Made by a program: the position numbers and the translations under genes
Assembly (NCBI GenBank): GCA_013375405.1
Contig: JABXJU010000167.1
Coordinates: 1-10,017, forward strand
Reading direction: 5' to 3'
DNA length: 10,017 nucleotides
Origin: Candidatus Helarchaeota archaeon
Lineage (GTDB): Archaea > Asgardarchaeota > Lokiarchaeia > Helarchaeales > HEL-GB-A
Shown here: positions 1 to 6,160 of the stretch, in pieces
How positions within the stretch are numbered: the stretch's first letter is position 1
Layout of the letters: every line of letters starts with the position of its first letter
The notes under the pieces: model-generated
The model's database searches: none
Told to the model about the DNA's origin: nothing
What the model saw: the letters and a program-made list of their open reading frames with translations, nothing else

Positions 1-10
1 CTTCCGATCT
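1..10. other. Residual Illumina adapter sequence at contig edge
   Basis: The first ten bases, CTTCCGATCT, are identical to the 3' end of the common Illumina TruSeq adapter (ending GCTCTTCCGATCT). The upstream gene is built of repeats 162 bases apart, and its similarity to the preceding repeat stops about where this decamer begins. This suggests adapter read-through retained by the assembler rather than genomic DNA. The last three residues of the minus-strand reading frame (Arg-Ser-Glu) would then be artefactual. A ten-base match at the very edge is unlikely by chance but is not proof. Confidence 0.8.
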
Positions 11-442
11 GCTGCGTACATCCGTCCAAATGATGATGGCGCCGCCTGCCCCATCGCTGCAGAGCTGGGGCCAAAATTGATGCCCGCCTGCGGTGCAGAT
101 CGCGGTCCCGTTCGCCGCCCATTGCGCCGCGCCCGTCCTATCGACTCGCTGCGCGTAAACATCATTGTTCGCGCCGCGACTATCCGTCCAAGTAATGATA
201 GAGCCGCCCGCCCCATCGCTGCAGAGCTGGGGATATTGTTGAAAACCACCTGCCGTGCAGACCGCGGTCCCATTGGGCGGATACCCAAGTAGATTAGGGG
301 GATACGCAGTAGTATTCAATGGCGGTCCATCCAGGCTCTCACCAACTATCAAGGTGGTAGAAGGATGTTGATAATTCACGCAGATCATTGGGATAATTAA
401 GAGTAAGATGATTGGGATTAAAAAAGTGATTTTTTGTTTCAT
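1..442 (-). CDS. Secreted repeat protein, N-terminal part (54-residue repeats), truncated by contig end
   Basis: This partial gene reads off the left edge; 147 codons are visible. It starts at the ATG whose first base is 442, preceded by a strong SD (AAGGAGAT, six bases upstream). Residues 1-21 form a signal peptide: a short basic start (MKQK) and a long Ile/Leu core. There is no convincing lipobox because Ile sits at -1 of Cys21. A Pro/Asn-rich linker follows to about residue 56. Then come two copies of a unit containing NGTA(V/I)CTAGG, P-Q-LCSDGAGG and I-I-x-W-T-D, with VYAQRVD in the first copy. The units are exactly 54 residues apart, with two Cys each (62/74 and 116/128). Such Trp/Asp/Gly-rich units occur in extracellular beta-propeller-like repeat proteins of bacteria and archaea; the fold here is inferred. 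The repeats are GC-rich, unlike the AT-rich signal-peptide part and neighbours. Role unknown, probably at the cell surface. Confidence 0.8.
   Translation of the reverse strand, partial: MKQKITFLIPIILLLIIPMICVNYQHPSTTLIVGESLDGPPLNTTAYPPNLLGYPPNGTAVCTAGGFQQYPQLCSDGAGGSIITWTDSRGANNDVYAQRVDRTGAAQWAANGTAICTAGGHQFWPQLCSDGAGGAIIIWTDVRSRSE
21..232 (-). repeat. Tandem coding repeat, 162-bp (54-codon) period
   Basis: The 22-base block CCCCATCGCTGCAGAGCTGG+GG occurs at 49-70 and again at 211-232. The block TCCGTCCAA/G-T-ATGAT occurs near 21 and near 183. Both pairs are exactly 162 bases apart, equal to 54 codons of the minus-strand secreted protein. The two copies are nearly identical in parts, implying recent duplication or gene conversion. 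The array probably continues beyond the contig edge and may be why assembly stopped here. Confidence 0.8.
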
Positions 443-448
443 ATAAAA

Positions 449-515
449 ATCTCCTTATTCTTCGCAAATGGTGTCTTATACACAAATCCCCATTTTCAAT
501 AGAAGGTAAATATAC
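449..515 (-). promoter_or_regulatory. Putative promoter and SD of the secreted repeat protein
   Basis: Read on the minus strand, a TATA-like GTATATTTA lies at 507-515, about 65 bases before the start codon at 442. The strong SD AAGGAGAT lies at 449-456. The SD is clear; the TATA element is a guess from base composition and spacing. The rest of 457-662 is AT-rich, with no gene that I can support. Confidence 0.4.
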
Positions 516-651
516 AAATCTTTTTTAGAGGTAATTATGTTTTTATATTTTTTGATTAAATTATCTTTTTTTTGATTTAATTTAAACAATATGACATTGT
601 AGGACAGCCGCGTAAAAAGTCGGAACTCTTAGGAAATAGTTGGAATGATAC

Positions 652-662
652 TAATAAAAAAA
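652..662 (-). terminator. Oligo-T tract after membrane protein gene
   Basis: Immediately after the TAA stop at 663-665, the minus strand reads a run of seven T followed by ATTAG. Archaeal RNA polymerase terminates at T-rich tracts, often without a hairpin, so this is a plausible terminator. Confidence 0.5.
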
Positions 663-2126
663 TTAGGGGTAGGGCGCACTGCATTTCGGGCACGCGGACG
701 CTCCTTCCGGCACTCTGGACCAACACTTTTGGCATCGACGCACTGAGGGATGGGACTTAAACCAATCTTTCAGTTTGTCACTCAACTCCTTCGGTAGATT
801 ATTCTCATATTTGAAATTAGACTCCTTGTCGATCACGAATCCAAAGAGGAACGTGAGATAGATGTCGTTGAATAAGTTGAGAAGAGGTTTCGAGATCAAA
901 GTCGAGATGAACAAGAAGAGGATAACGCCGATAATGATGAAAATAACAACGTCGATCACTGGGAATATCAACCATAAGATGAATCCAAGTAAGCCCCCAC
1001 CGAATGCGAAAAGTAAGATGATCACGAATTGGAGTGTGCCGAATACCTTGCTGACACCCCACTCCTTCAGAAGGACATCAACCCAGTTATCGAAAAGCCG
1101 ATGGGCAGATCGTTTAATAGCAGTCGTAGCAGGGACATCTTCTATCACGATGGACGGTAATGTAAAGTAATTGACATAAAACCAAACGGTTCCAATGATT
1201 CCATCTGCTAGGCGGTATCCACCTCCAACCCAAGCTGGTTTCGATTTAGATCGACTGGCGGCAGCTCGGAGGATCATACGAATGAACCGAATTATTGCCG
1301 AAAAGGTCGCAAATAAGGCAATATCAGGTAGTTGGTAGGTGGCGATGGCAAGACCATCATGAAAGGTCGGGTCTTTCTTCCGATACCAGATATACACGAT
1401 GGCACTGACGATGGCATTAAAGAAATAGGTGTTTATATAGATGTAGAGGAACAAGACAAAAAGGTATACAAATACAGGAATATAATGGAACCACATAGGA
1501 TCGACATATGGTACGGTGTAGGCGATGATATCCAAACCGATTATGAGACCAAATGCTCCGAGAATACCGACAAAGAGGACTTTCAAGAAACCTGGAACTA
1601 AAAGTTCTTTCTCCTCATGGGTAACTTTCCCGGTTATTGTTAGAATGCCGCCAGCTAATTCAAGACGCGTTTTCCAGATGGTGAAGTACAATATTGTCAA
1701 AACGGTGCTTATGATGGGCATGATTAGCATGAAAAGCAGTTCGTAAGTGAAGGGTATCAGAATTAAGGCAACGATCGCAAAAACCCACGTCATTAATGTT
1801 GACAGAATAATCGAAAACTTGAGCAGGCCGTAGCCATGGTTTTTAAGCAAGCGAATCATTACCCACACCGTTAGTATTGTTGTCCCAGCAGCAACGAATA
1901 TTAGAATTAGAATTGGAAGCCATAGTTCAGCTGCGATGAGCGCTGAAAGCCATGCTATCATAGCCACATGCGGACCATATAGATCTACTAAAGCAAAGAT
2001 GCCAATGGCGATAAAGATGACCCATGATCCTATTAATATGGTTAATTTGCCTTTGGGAAGCTCAACTGGAACTTTTCCTTCGAGAAATGCTTCGATACGT
2101 GCTTGTCGTTCTGCTTCTTCAGACAT
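663..2126 (-). CDS. Multi-spanning membrane protein, DUF6159-like, with C-terminal zinc ribbon
   Basis: This 487-residue integral membrane protein has roughly ten hydrophobic helices. An N-terminal block (about residues 28-160) holds four or more helices. A second block (about 175-430) resembles DUF6159 membrane proteins: the stretch FFNAIVSAIVY, a DP-T-x-DGL motif, a Trp/Phe-rich helix before LPSIVIEDV, and AIKRSAHRLFDNW all fit that family as I remember it. The C-terminus carries a cytoplasmic-type zinc ribbon with two knuckles, CQKC and CPKC, twelve residues apart. Function is unknown. Bacterial DUF6159 proteins are usually shorter; the extra N-terminal helices and the ribbon make this a longer architecture. 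The start ATG at 2126 is preceded only by a weak AGGAAG. A TATA-like element upstream suggests a monocistronic gene. Confidence 0.8.
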   Translation of the reverse strand: MSEEAERQARIEAFLEGKVPVELPKGKLTILIGSWVIFIAIGIFALVDLYGPHVAMIAWLSALIAAELWLPILILIFVAAGTTILTVWVMIRLLKNHGYGLLKFSIILSTLMTWVFAIVALILIPFTYELLFMLIMPIISTVLTILYFTIWKTRLELAGGILTITGKVTHEEKELLVPGFLKVLFVGILGAFGLIIGLDIIAYTVPYVDPMWFHYIPVFVYLFVLFLYIYINTYFFNAIVSAIVYIWYRKKDPTFHDGLAIATYQLPDIALFATFSAIIRFIRMILRAAASRSKSKPAWVGGGYRLADGIIGTVWFYVNYFTLPSIVIEDVPATTAIKRSAHRLFDNWVDVLLKEWGVSKVFGTLQFVIILLFAFGGGLLGFILWLIFPVIDVVIFIIIGVILFLFISTLISKPLLNLFNDIYLTFLFGFVIDKESNFKYENNLPKELSDKLKDWFKSHPSVRRCQKCWSRVPEGASACPKCSAPYP

Positions 2127-2177
2127 TTTTTTTACAACTTCCTAAAATTAAGTGTATTTAATGTGATACTTCTCTTG

Positions 2178-2186
2178 TTTTATAAG
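2178..2186 (-). promoter_or_regulatory. Putative TATA box for the membrane protein gene
   Basis: The minus strand reads CTTATAAAA about 52 bases before the ATG at 2126. This spacing would put transcription start near 2155 and give a leader of about 30 bases. It rests on motif and spacing only; a second AT-rich element lies near 2223-2237. Confidence 0.4.
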
Positions 2187-2285
2187 TTCATGGGTGGAGA
2201 TTAGAATAAAAAACTTATCTCTACATTATAAAATATCCCATTTTTATGAAAATTAGGTGAGGAAATTACGCAACAAAGAATAAAA

Positions 2286-2885
2286 TTAACTTTTATAACT
2301 TAATGCATTCCGCAAACAGACTTCTGCAATACGTTTGAATGATTCTTCCACATTAGCTCCAGTCTTCGCTGAAGTTTCGAAAAATGCCAATGCCTGTGAA
2401 GTTTCCATCAATTTTTCAGCGTTTTCTCGTTCGACGTGGCGCATTTCACCTAAATCGACTTTGTTGCCCAAAATTACAAAGGGGATCTTCTTTTGAAGGG
2501 TGTCCTCTAAGTCTTGTAAGAAGTCGGGCATCATTAAAAATGAGGCAGGTCGGGTAAGGTCATAAACTAGTAGCGCCGCATTTGCTCCCCGGTAAAACAT
2601 ATGACGCACATTACCAAATTTCTCTTGGCCACCTACATCCCAGAACATTAGTTGACAAATATAGGTGATTTGATCTTTTTCTAATTGCATATCCTTAAGG
2701 AGAATATTTACGCCGATAGTGCTTATATAATCCCTTTCAAATTTATTTAATATGTATTTATTGATGAGGCTCGTCTTTCCAACGCCTTTATCTCCAATAA
2801 CCACAATTTTAAAGTTGAATTGACGCATTTTACCCATCTTGCGATTTGATTTAATTACTACAAAAATTTTTCCCAAGTAAATCAT
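2286..2885 (-). CDS. Ras/Rab-like small GTPase (Asgard type)
   Basis: This small GTPase binds and hydrolyses GTP as a molecular switch. All guanine-nucleotide motifs are present: P-loop GDKGVGKTS (residues 31-39), switch I threonine in ISTIGV (Thr56), G3 WDVGGQE with the catalytic-type Gln87, G4 NKVD (141-144) and G5 TSAKTG (171-176). Overall length and the YDLT and E-x-SAKTG context are Rab/Ras-like. However, WDVGGQ is the Arf-like version of G3, where Rab has WDTAGQ. Such mixed GTPases are abundant in Asgard archaea. The C-terminus (ALSYKS) has no prenylation cysteines, and no myristoylation signal is obvious. The longest reading frame starts at 2885, but the family normally begins close to the P-loop. 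Met17 (2837) or Met20 (2828) are therefore better starts, and no strong SD decides. The gene lies 51 bases downstream of the phosphodiesterase and is probably co-transcribed with it. Confidence 0.93.
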   Translation of the reverse strand: MIYLGKIFVVIKSNRKMGKMRQFNFKIVVIGDKGVGKTSLINKYILNKFERDYISTIGVNILLKDMQLEKDQITYICQLMFWDVGGQEKFGNVRHMFYRGANAALLVYDLTRPASFLMMPDFLQDLEDTLQKKIPFVILGNKVDLGEMRHVERENAEKLMETSQALAFFETSAKTGANVEESFKRIAEVCLRNALSYKS

Positions 2886-2936
2886 TAGAATTGATTTTTT
2901 TTCCTCAGGTTTCGAGAAAAATCAGGGGTAATTGGA

Positions 2937-3425
2937 TTATTTCAATTTAATTATCTCACAATCAATATTATCGGGTGAAAGGTACAAAATCCCAATGGAG
3001 GAGGACGAAAGGAATGCGTTAGTCGCGGATCCTGGGTTAATTAACAAAAGATCTTTTTCTTTTTTGACGGAAGACCTATGAGTATGACCATAAACAATCA
3101 CATCCACTTGCCCCTCCTTTTGCAATTCTTTAACATGGGACCCCCAACCCAGATCATGAATCACCTTAATGACTCTATTGTCCATTTTTAAAATGGCGAT
3201 TTTCGAGAGCTTTCTTTTGAGAATTGTGGGGTCCATATTACCGAAACATCCTGTTACGGGGGCAATTTTTTGCAGTTCTTCAATGACTGAGTACTTAACA
3301 TAATCACCCGCATGAATTATATGATCAGTATCGTTAAAGATCTCAAATACTCTATCAGGCAGTTTTCTGGCGCGCGTAGGAATGTGAGTATCAGCAATTA
3401 ATCCAATTTTTACAGTAGAACCCAT
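2937..3425 (-). CDS. MJ0936/YfcE-type metallophosphoesterase
   Basis: This 162-residue calcineurin-like phosphoesterase probably acts as a metal-dependent phosphodiesterase in the cytoplasm; the natural substrate is not deducible. The metal-site motifs appear in order: D12-x-H14, HAGD (38-41), GNMD (62-65), IHD (His90) and GHTH (113-116), followed by NPGS, typical of the family. Asp91 replaces the Gly that usually follows the conserved His in VHGH-type motifs. Length matches the compact YfcE/MJ0936 subfamily. The ATG at 3425 has a good SD, GAGGT, three bases upstream. It is the first gene of a probable two-gene unit with the small GTPase and is divergent from the TPR gene. Confidence 0.92.
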   Translation of the reverse strand: MGSTVKIGLIADTHIPTRARKLPDRVFEIFNDTDHIIHAGDYVKYSVIEELQKIAPVTGCFGNMDPTILKRKLSKIAILKMDNRVIKVIHDLGWGSHVKELQKEGQVDVIVYGHTHRSSVKKEKDLLLINPGSATNAFLSSSSIGILYLSPDNIDCEIIKLK

Positions 3426-3476
3426 ATTACCTCATTTATATTCTAGTTCTCTTAAAGATTACTTGTATTTCTTAAA

Positions 3477-3487
3477 CCTTTAAATAC
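3477..3487. promoter_or_regulatory. Shared TATA element in divergent intergenic region
   Basis: CCTTTAAATAC contains the palindrome TTTAAA. On the plus strand, TTTAAATA lies about 45 bases before the TPR start codon. On the minus strand, GTATTTAAAGG lies about 55 bases before the phosphodiesterase start. Both distances suit an archaeal promoter with a short leader, and only 103 bases separate the two genes. One element could serve both directions; this is inferred from position. Confidence 0.45.
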
Positions 3488-3528
3488 CGATATGACTTAT
3501 GAAATTGATAAGAGATTGAGATGATTGG

Positions 3529-4323
3529 GTGTCAAAAGGGCAGAAATTACTTCAAGATGGCATTCTTCTTACTGAAGAAGGAAAATGGGCGAAAGCGATC
3601 CCGAAATTGGAGCAGGCATTAGAGATTTTCTTGGCTGAAAAAAAACAAGAGATGATTGCCCTCAGCCGTTCATTTTTAGGGTTAGCATATCGCCCTGAAA
3701 AACGATATGAAGACGCCTTAGAACAATTTAGGGAATTTTTAAAACTAGTAACCGATATGAACGATCGTTTTGGTGTTGCTCAGGCCTATCTCGACATTGC
3801 ATTAACCCTCTCACTCCAAAAAAAGTACGATCCTGCCTTAGATGTAATGAAAAACTGCCTCAAGATCATAAAGGAAGAATTAAAAGATAAGGATGTTGAA
3901 GCAAGAGCCCTAGCCAATATTGGAGGTATTTACCTGCTCAAAGGCGATTTTGAGACGGCTTTAGCCCACTATAAAGAGGGGCTCGAGATTGCAGAGGAAC
4001 TTGATTTTATCGAAGGTTCTTCAGAGTGTTACAAAGGAATTGCAGAGATTTATGAAAAAAAAGGACAGTTGGAACAAGCGGAAAAGTATTATCAAAGAAG
4101 TCTTGGTTTATATCGATTGTTGAGGGATGCCAGAGAGGAATCCAATGTTCTTCTTAGATTGGGGGCGCTCTATTCACAATTAGGAAAAATTAAGGATGCA
4201 ATTTTCTATTTTAAACAATCTTTAAAATTGAAAAAACGATTGGGGGATATTTTAGGCAAGACTTTTTGTGAGAAAAACCTAAAGATTCTACAAGAAAAAA
4301 TAAAATCATTGAAACTCAAATAA
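3529..4323 (+). CDS. Tetratricopeptide (TPR) repeat protein
   Basis: This 264-residue soluble protein consists almost entirely of about six TPR helix-turn-helix units. They are recognisable by the A-x-x-x-x-x-G-x-x-Y and Y-x-x-A-L spacing. Examples include ANIGGIYLLKGDFETALAHY, IAEIYEKKGQLEQAEKYY and LGALYSQLGKIKDAIFYF. No signal peptide, membrane helix or catalytic domain is present, so it probably acts as a scaffold for protein contacts. The start is the GTG at 3529. Its SD-like GAGATGAT, one mismatch from GAGGTGAT, ends three bases before it. The gene ends 14 bases from the convergent DUF72 gene. A partner cannot be named from sequence. Confidence 0.9.
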   Translation: MSKGQKLLQDGILLTEEGKWAKAIPKLEQALEIFLAEKKQEMIALSRSFLGLAYRPEKRYEDALEQFREFLKLVTDMNDRFGVAQAYLDIALTLSLQKKYDPALDVMKNCLKIIKEELKDKDVEARALANIGGIYLLKGDFETALAHYKEGLEIAEELDFIEGSSECYKGIAEIYEKKGQLEQAEKYYQRSLGLYRLLRDAREESNVLLRLGALYSQLGKIKDAIFYFKQSLKLKKRLGDILGKTFCEKNLKILQEKIKSLKLK

Positions 4324-4337
4324 TAGAGGGCGTCAAT

Positions 4338-5315
4338 TTATAACACCTCTAATTTTTGCTGCCCACTCCCTCGAAAGATTTTTTCAAGATGATATTTTAA
4401 CTCCTTCTTCGCATTGAATTGGATATCTGGTAGTTTCTTTAGAATCTTATTTGCACGAATCCGGGTATCTTTCTTTAGATCTATGATTTTCCAGCCATGT
4501 GCCGCCAGCAGTTCTTGCTTCGTAATAGGATATTTACGGTATTCATCAATTGCCACCAACATCGAATTAACTTCATACTTCCCGGTCGTATTAATTAATC
4601 GTCCCGTTTCATCGAATGCCTTCATACGCGCAGCGTCGTGCGTCTGACGTTGTGTATGAAAGGTTACATACGTAGTTTTTGGTAGTTCCAAAGCATTGGC
4701 GTGGATCAATCTGATTTCCTGATCATCAAACTCCCATTGATTTTTTTTACCCAATCCAAAAACACGAGTATAGGAAATATTCACAGAATGAACTGGCATT
4801 TCTTTGGAAATGTCAGTGCAATGTGTTACATTATTATTGGATAAAATTGCAGTTAATTTCGTTTTTCCAGGCTCTACGGTCCATTCAGGGCCTCTGGGCT
4901 CCCATACTAATTCAACAGGACAGTTCTTATAATGTGAAAAAAAAGTATCTGCAAATTGTAAATTTTGGGAACTCGGGCTGAATGTGGGAGGTGTTTGAAT
5001 GATTAAGGCCTCAGCTTGGAGGATTTTACAAATGTCTAGCATTTTTTCCATTAGCTGAAAATTTGATTCTATACTTATCAATGAATTTTGATGCGAAATT
5101 TGCTTATAGCATTTCACAGCGAATCGAAAATCATGCGGAACGCGTTCTCGCCATGATCTCACATCCTTTAATGGAGGAATTCGATAAAATGTATTATTCA
5201 CTTCAATAAAATTAAATACTGTGGCATAGTCTGCTAATTGATCACTGCTTGACTGATATTCTCGATCTACCTGCCAATAACTCCACCCTCCACATCCAAT
5301 AAATAACTCTCTCAA
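4338..5315 (-). CDS. DUF72 (YecE) family protein with C-terminal extension
   Basis: This 325-residue cytoplasmic protein belongs to the DUF72 family, a TIM-barrel-like group without an established function. Diagnostic pieces are the N-terminal GCGGWSYW (residues 7-14), F-x-x-IEVNNTFYRIP (about 36-47), the FAVKCYKQISH strand, the VELVWEPRGPEW segment and YVTFHTQ. Canonical members end at about 240-270 residues. This one adds about 70 residues starting near YPITKQELLAAHGW and including KKLPDIQF, which recalls small helical DUF2795-like domains (weak call). The start is a TTG at 5315, supported by the SD AGAGGA six bases upstream and the family-typical N-terminus. The gene has its own promoter region, divergent from the ubiquitin-like operon. 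Confidence 0.88.
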   Translation of the reverse strand: MRELFIGCGGWSYWQVDREYQSSSDQLADYATVFNFIEVNNTFYRIPPLKDVRSWRERVPHDFRFAVKCYKQISHQNSLISIESNFQLMEKMLDICKILQAEALIIQTPPTFSPSSQNLQFADTFFSHYKNCPVELVWEPRGPEWTVEPGKTKLTAILSNNNVTHCTDISKEMPVHSVNISYTRVFGLGKKNQWEFDDQEIRLIHANALELPKTTYVTFHTQRQTHDAARMKAFDETGRLINTTGKYEVNSMLVAIDEYRKYPITKQELLAAHGWKIIDLKKDTRIRANKILKKLPDIQFNAKKELKYHLEKIFRGSGQQKLEVL

Positions 5316-5387
5316 TAGAATTCCTCTTTCCTATTATCTTATTGAGTATTTTTAGGTCTCATCTTAAGCTTTTAAGGAGTAACAAGG

Positions 5388-5436
5388 TTTTTTAAAATAA
5401 CCGCACCACAATGTATAACAGAACTCGAATATAATA
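5388..5436 (+). promoter_or_regulatory. Putative promoter region of the ubiquitin-like operon
   Basis: Two TATA-like elements precede the modifier gene: TTTTTTAAAATAA at 5388-5400 and AATATAATA at 5428-5436. The SD-like GAGCTGA at 5453-5459 requires a leader, which favours the upstream element, with a start near 5420. The downstream element would give an almost leaderless message. The choice cannot be made from sequence alone. Confidence 0.35.
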
Positions 5437-5467
5437 TGACAAAAAGACTGAAGAGCTGACACCTAAC

Positions 5468-5803
5468 ATGCCAAAAACAACGAATCAAAATACGATAGAA
5501 CTAACATGTCCTCAATTGGGCACCACAGATTATTTAACTTTTGATGAAACTACTACGTTCAATGATATAATAAATCAACTTAAAAGTAAATATGCATCGG
5601 ACGTGTTAGGCTATATTCAGCAGAGTTTCCAAAATATTCGTAAAAATATATCCTTGGATGAAGTGACCGTTAAATTACATTACATAGACCGCAAAGGCAT
5701 TCGTCAAACAATTGGATTATTTACGAAAGTAATTGAAATTAGGAAAAAGTTTGCTAAACTTTATTGGGAAGCAGAACCGATTGGAGGTCTAAAACATATC
5801 TAA
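5468..5803 (+). CDS. Putative ubiquitin-like modifier ending in Gly-Gly plus four residues
   Basis: This 111-residue protein is the probable modifier of the operon. The N-terminal part reads as a beta-grasp opening: a strand (IELTCPQ), a turn, a second strand (DYLTFDE), then T-x-x-DIINQLKSKY as the central helix. After a helical or linker insertion come further strands (VTVKLHYID and RQTIGLF), a basic segment IEIRKK and the end KLYWEAEPIGG-LKHI. The Gly-Gly at 106-107 fits a modifier C-terminus, and the four extra residues would need removal, which the JAB peptidase two genes downstream could do. At 111 residues it is longer than ubiquitin but shorter than the two-domain BilA. Overall similarity to ubiquitin is weak; the call rests on the strand-helix pattern, the GG tail and the operon. 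ATG start with SD-like GAGCTGA eight bases upstream. Confidence 0.65.
   Translation: MPKTTNQNTIELTCPQLGTTDYLTFDETTTFNDIINQLKSKYASDVLGYIQQSFQNIRKNISLDEVTVKLHYIDRKGIRQTIGLFTKVIEIRKKFAKLYWEAEPIGGLKHI
5783..5788 (+). promoter_or_regulatory. SD for the E2-like gene embedded in the modifier's Gly-Gly codons
   Basis: GGA GGT at 5783-5788 encodes Gly106-Gly107 of the modifier and is also a perfect SD core. It sits seven bases before ATA at 5796, the most plausible start of the E2-like frame. The stop codon TAA at 5790-5792 in the E2 frame excludes any start further upstream. This arrangement would couple translation of E2 to that of the modifier. Confidence 0.6.
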
Positions 5804-6149
5804 ACGGCTCTTTGCGGAGCATGTATACGATTTATCCGCAAGACCAGGATACTATCAATCTACCTGGAAACTTTTTAATGATCAAGAACCTATTAAAGGT
5901 GTTTATGGACATTTTATGGACCGCTCAGGGCGTGTTTTAGTAATCAAAATTTTATTTAATGAGGGGTATCCAGAAAAGCCTCCAATTGTTATGACAACAC
6001 CCCCAATTCGGGATGTTTGTTTTGATAATCAAGGGATCCTTAATTTCGCAAGTCGAAAAGGATTATTCGTTTGGGCAAAATATAAGAGATACTCGAATCC
6101 ATTAGTTTATTTAGCTGATGAATTAGCAAACAAGTATAATGCAATATAA
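5796..6149 (+). CDS. E2-like (UBC fold) protein with rearranged active site, apparent AUA start
   Basis: This E2 ubiquitin-conjugating-like protein has about 117 residues. The order of elements fits the UBC fold: helix 1 (KRLFAEHVYDLS, residues 3-14), strands including FMDRSGRVLVIKILF, the hallmark YPEKPPIV (58-65), the active-site loop, a Trp (93) ten residues past the expected catalytic site, and a last helix (PLVYLADELANKY). Aligned on Gly80 and the YPxxPP element, the family's HPN-x4-G-x-x-Cys becomes DVC(75)-x4-G-x-x-N(83). The catalytic Cys is thus Asn, and a Cys occupies the HPN Asn position. It could be an inactive UEV-like partner or use Cys75. Homology begins before the first ATG (5916), and the frame is closed at 5790. 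No ATG, GTG or TTG fits, and ATA at 5796 has an ideal SD. Alternatives are a base error in the assembly or a frameshifted Ubl-E2 product. An 11-base gap leads to the JAB gene. Confidence 0.7.
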   Translation: MSKRLFAEHVYDLSARPGYYQSTWKLFNDQEPIKGVYGHFMDRSGRVLVIKILFNEGYPEKPPIVMTTPPIRDVCFDNQGILNFASRKGLFVWAKYKRYSNPLVYLADELANKYNAI

Positions 6150-6160
6150 AGAGGAATTCC

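Noticed and set aside
77..292. Plus-strand open frame of 71 codons, Arg/Pro-rich
   Set aside because: It is the antisense of the GC-rich repeats of the secreted protein; the minus strand has an SD, a signal peptide and an exact 54-codon period.
817..2145. Several open frames (817-1062 minus; 862-1170, 1332-1601, 1525-1746, 1936-2145 plus)
   Set aside because: All lie within the 487-residue membrane protein gene in other frames, with no family resemblance.
5783..5830. Programmed +1 frameshift producing a Ubl-E2 fusion
   Set aside because: No recognisable slippery site with stimulator, and a fusion would bury the Gly-Gly tail; an SD-driven internal start explains the layout better, though an assembly indel remains possible.
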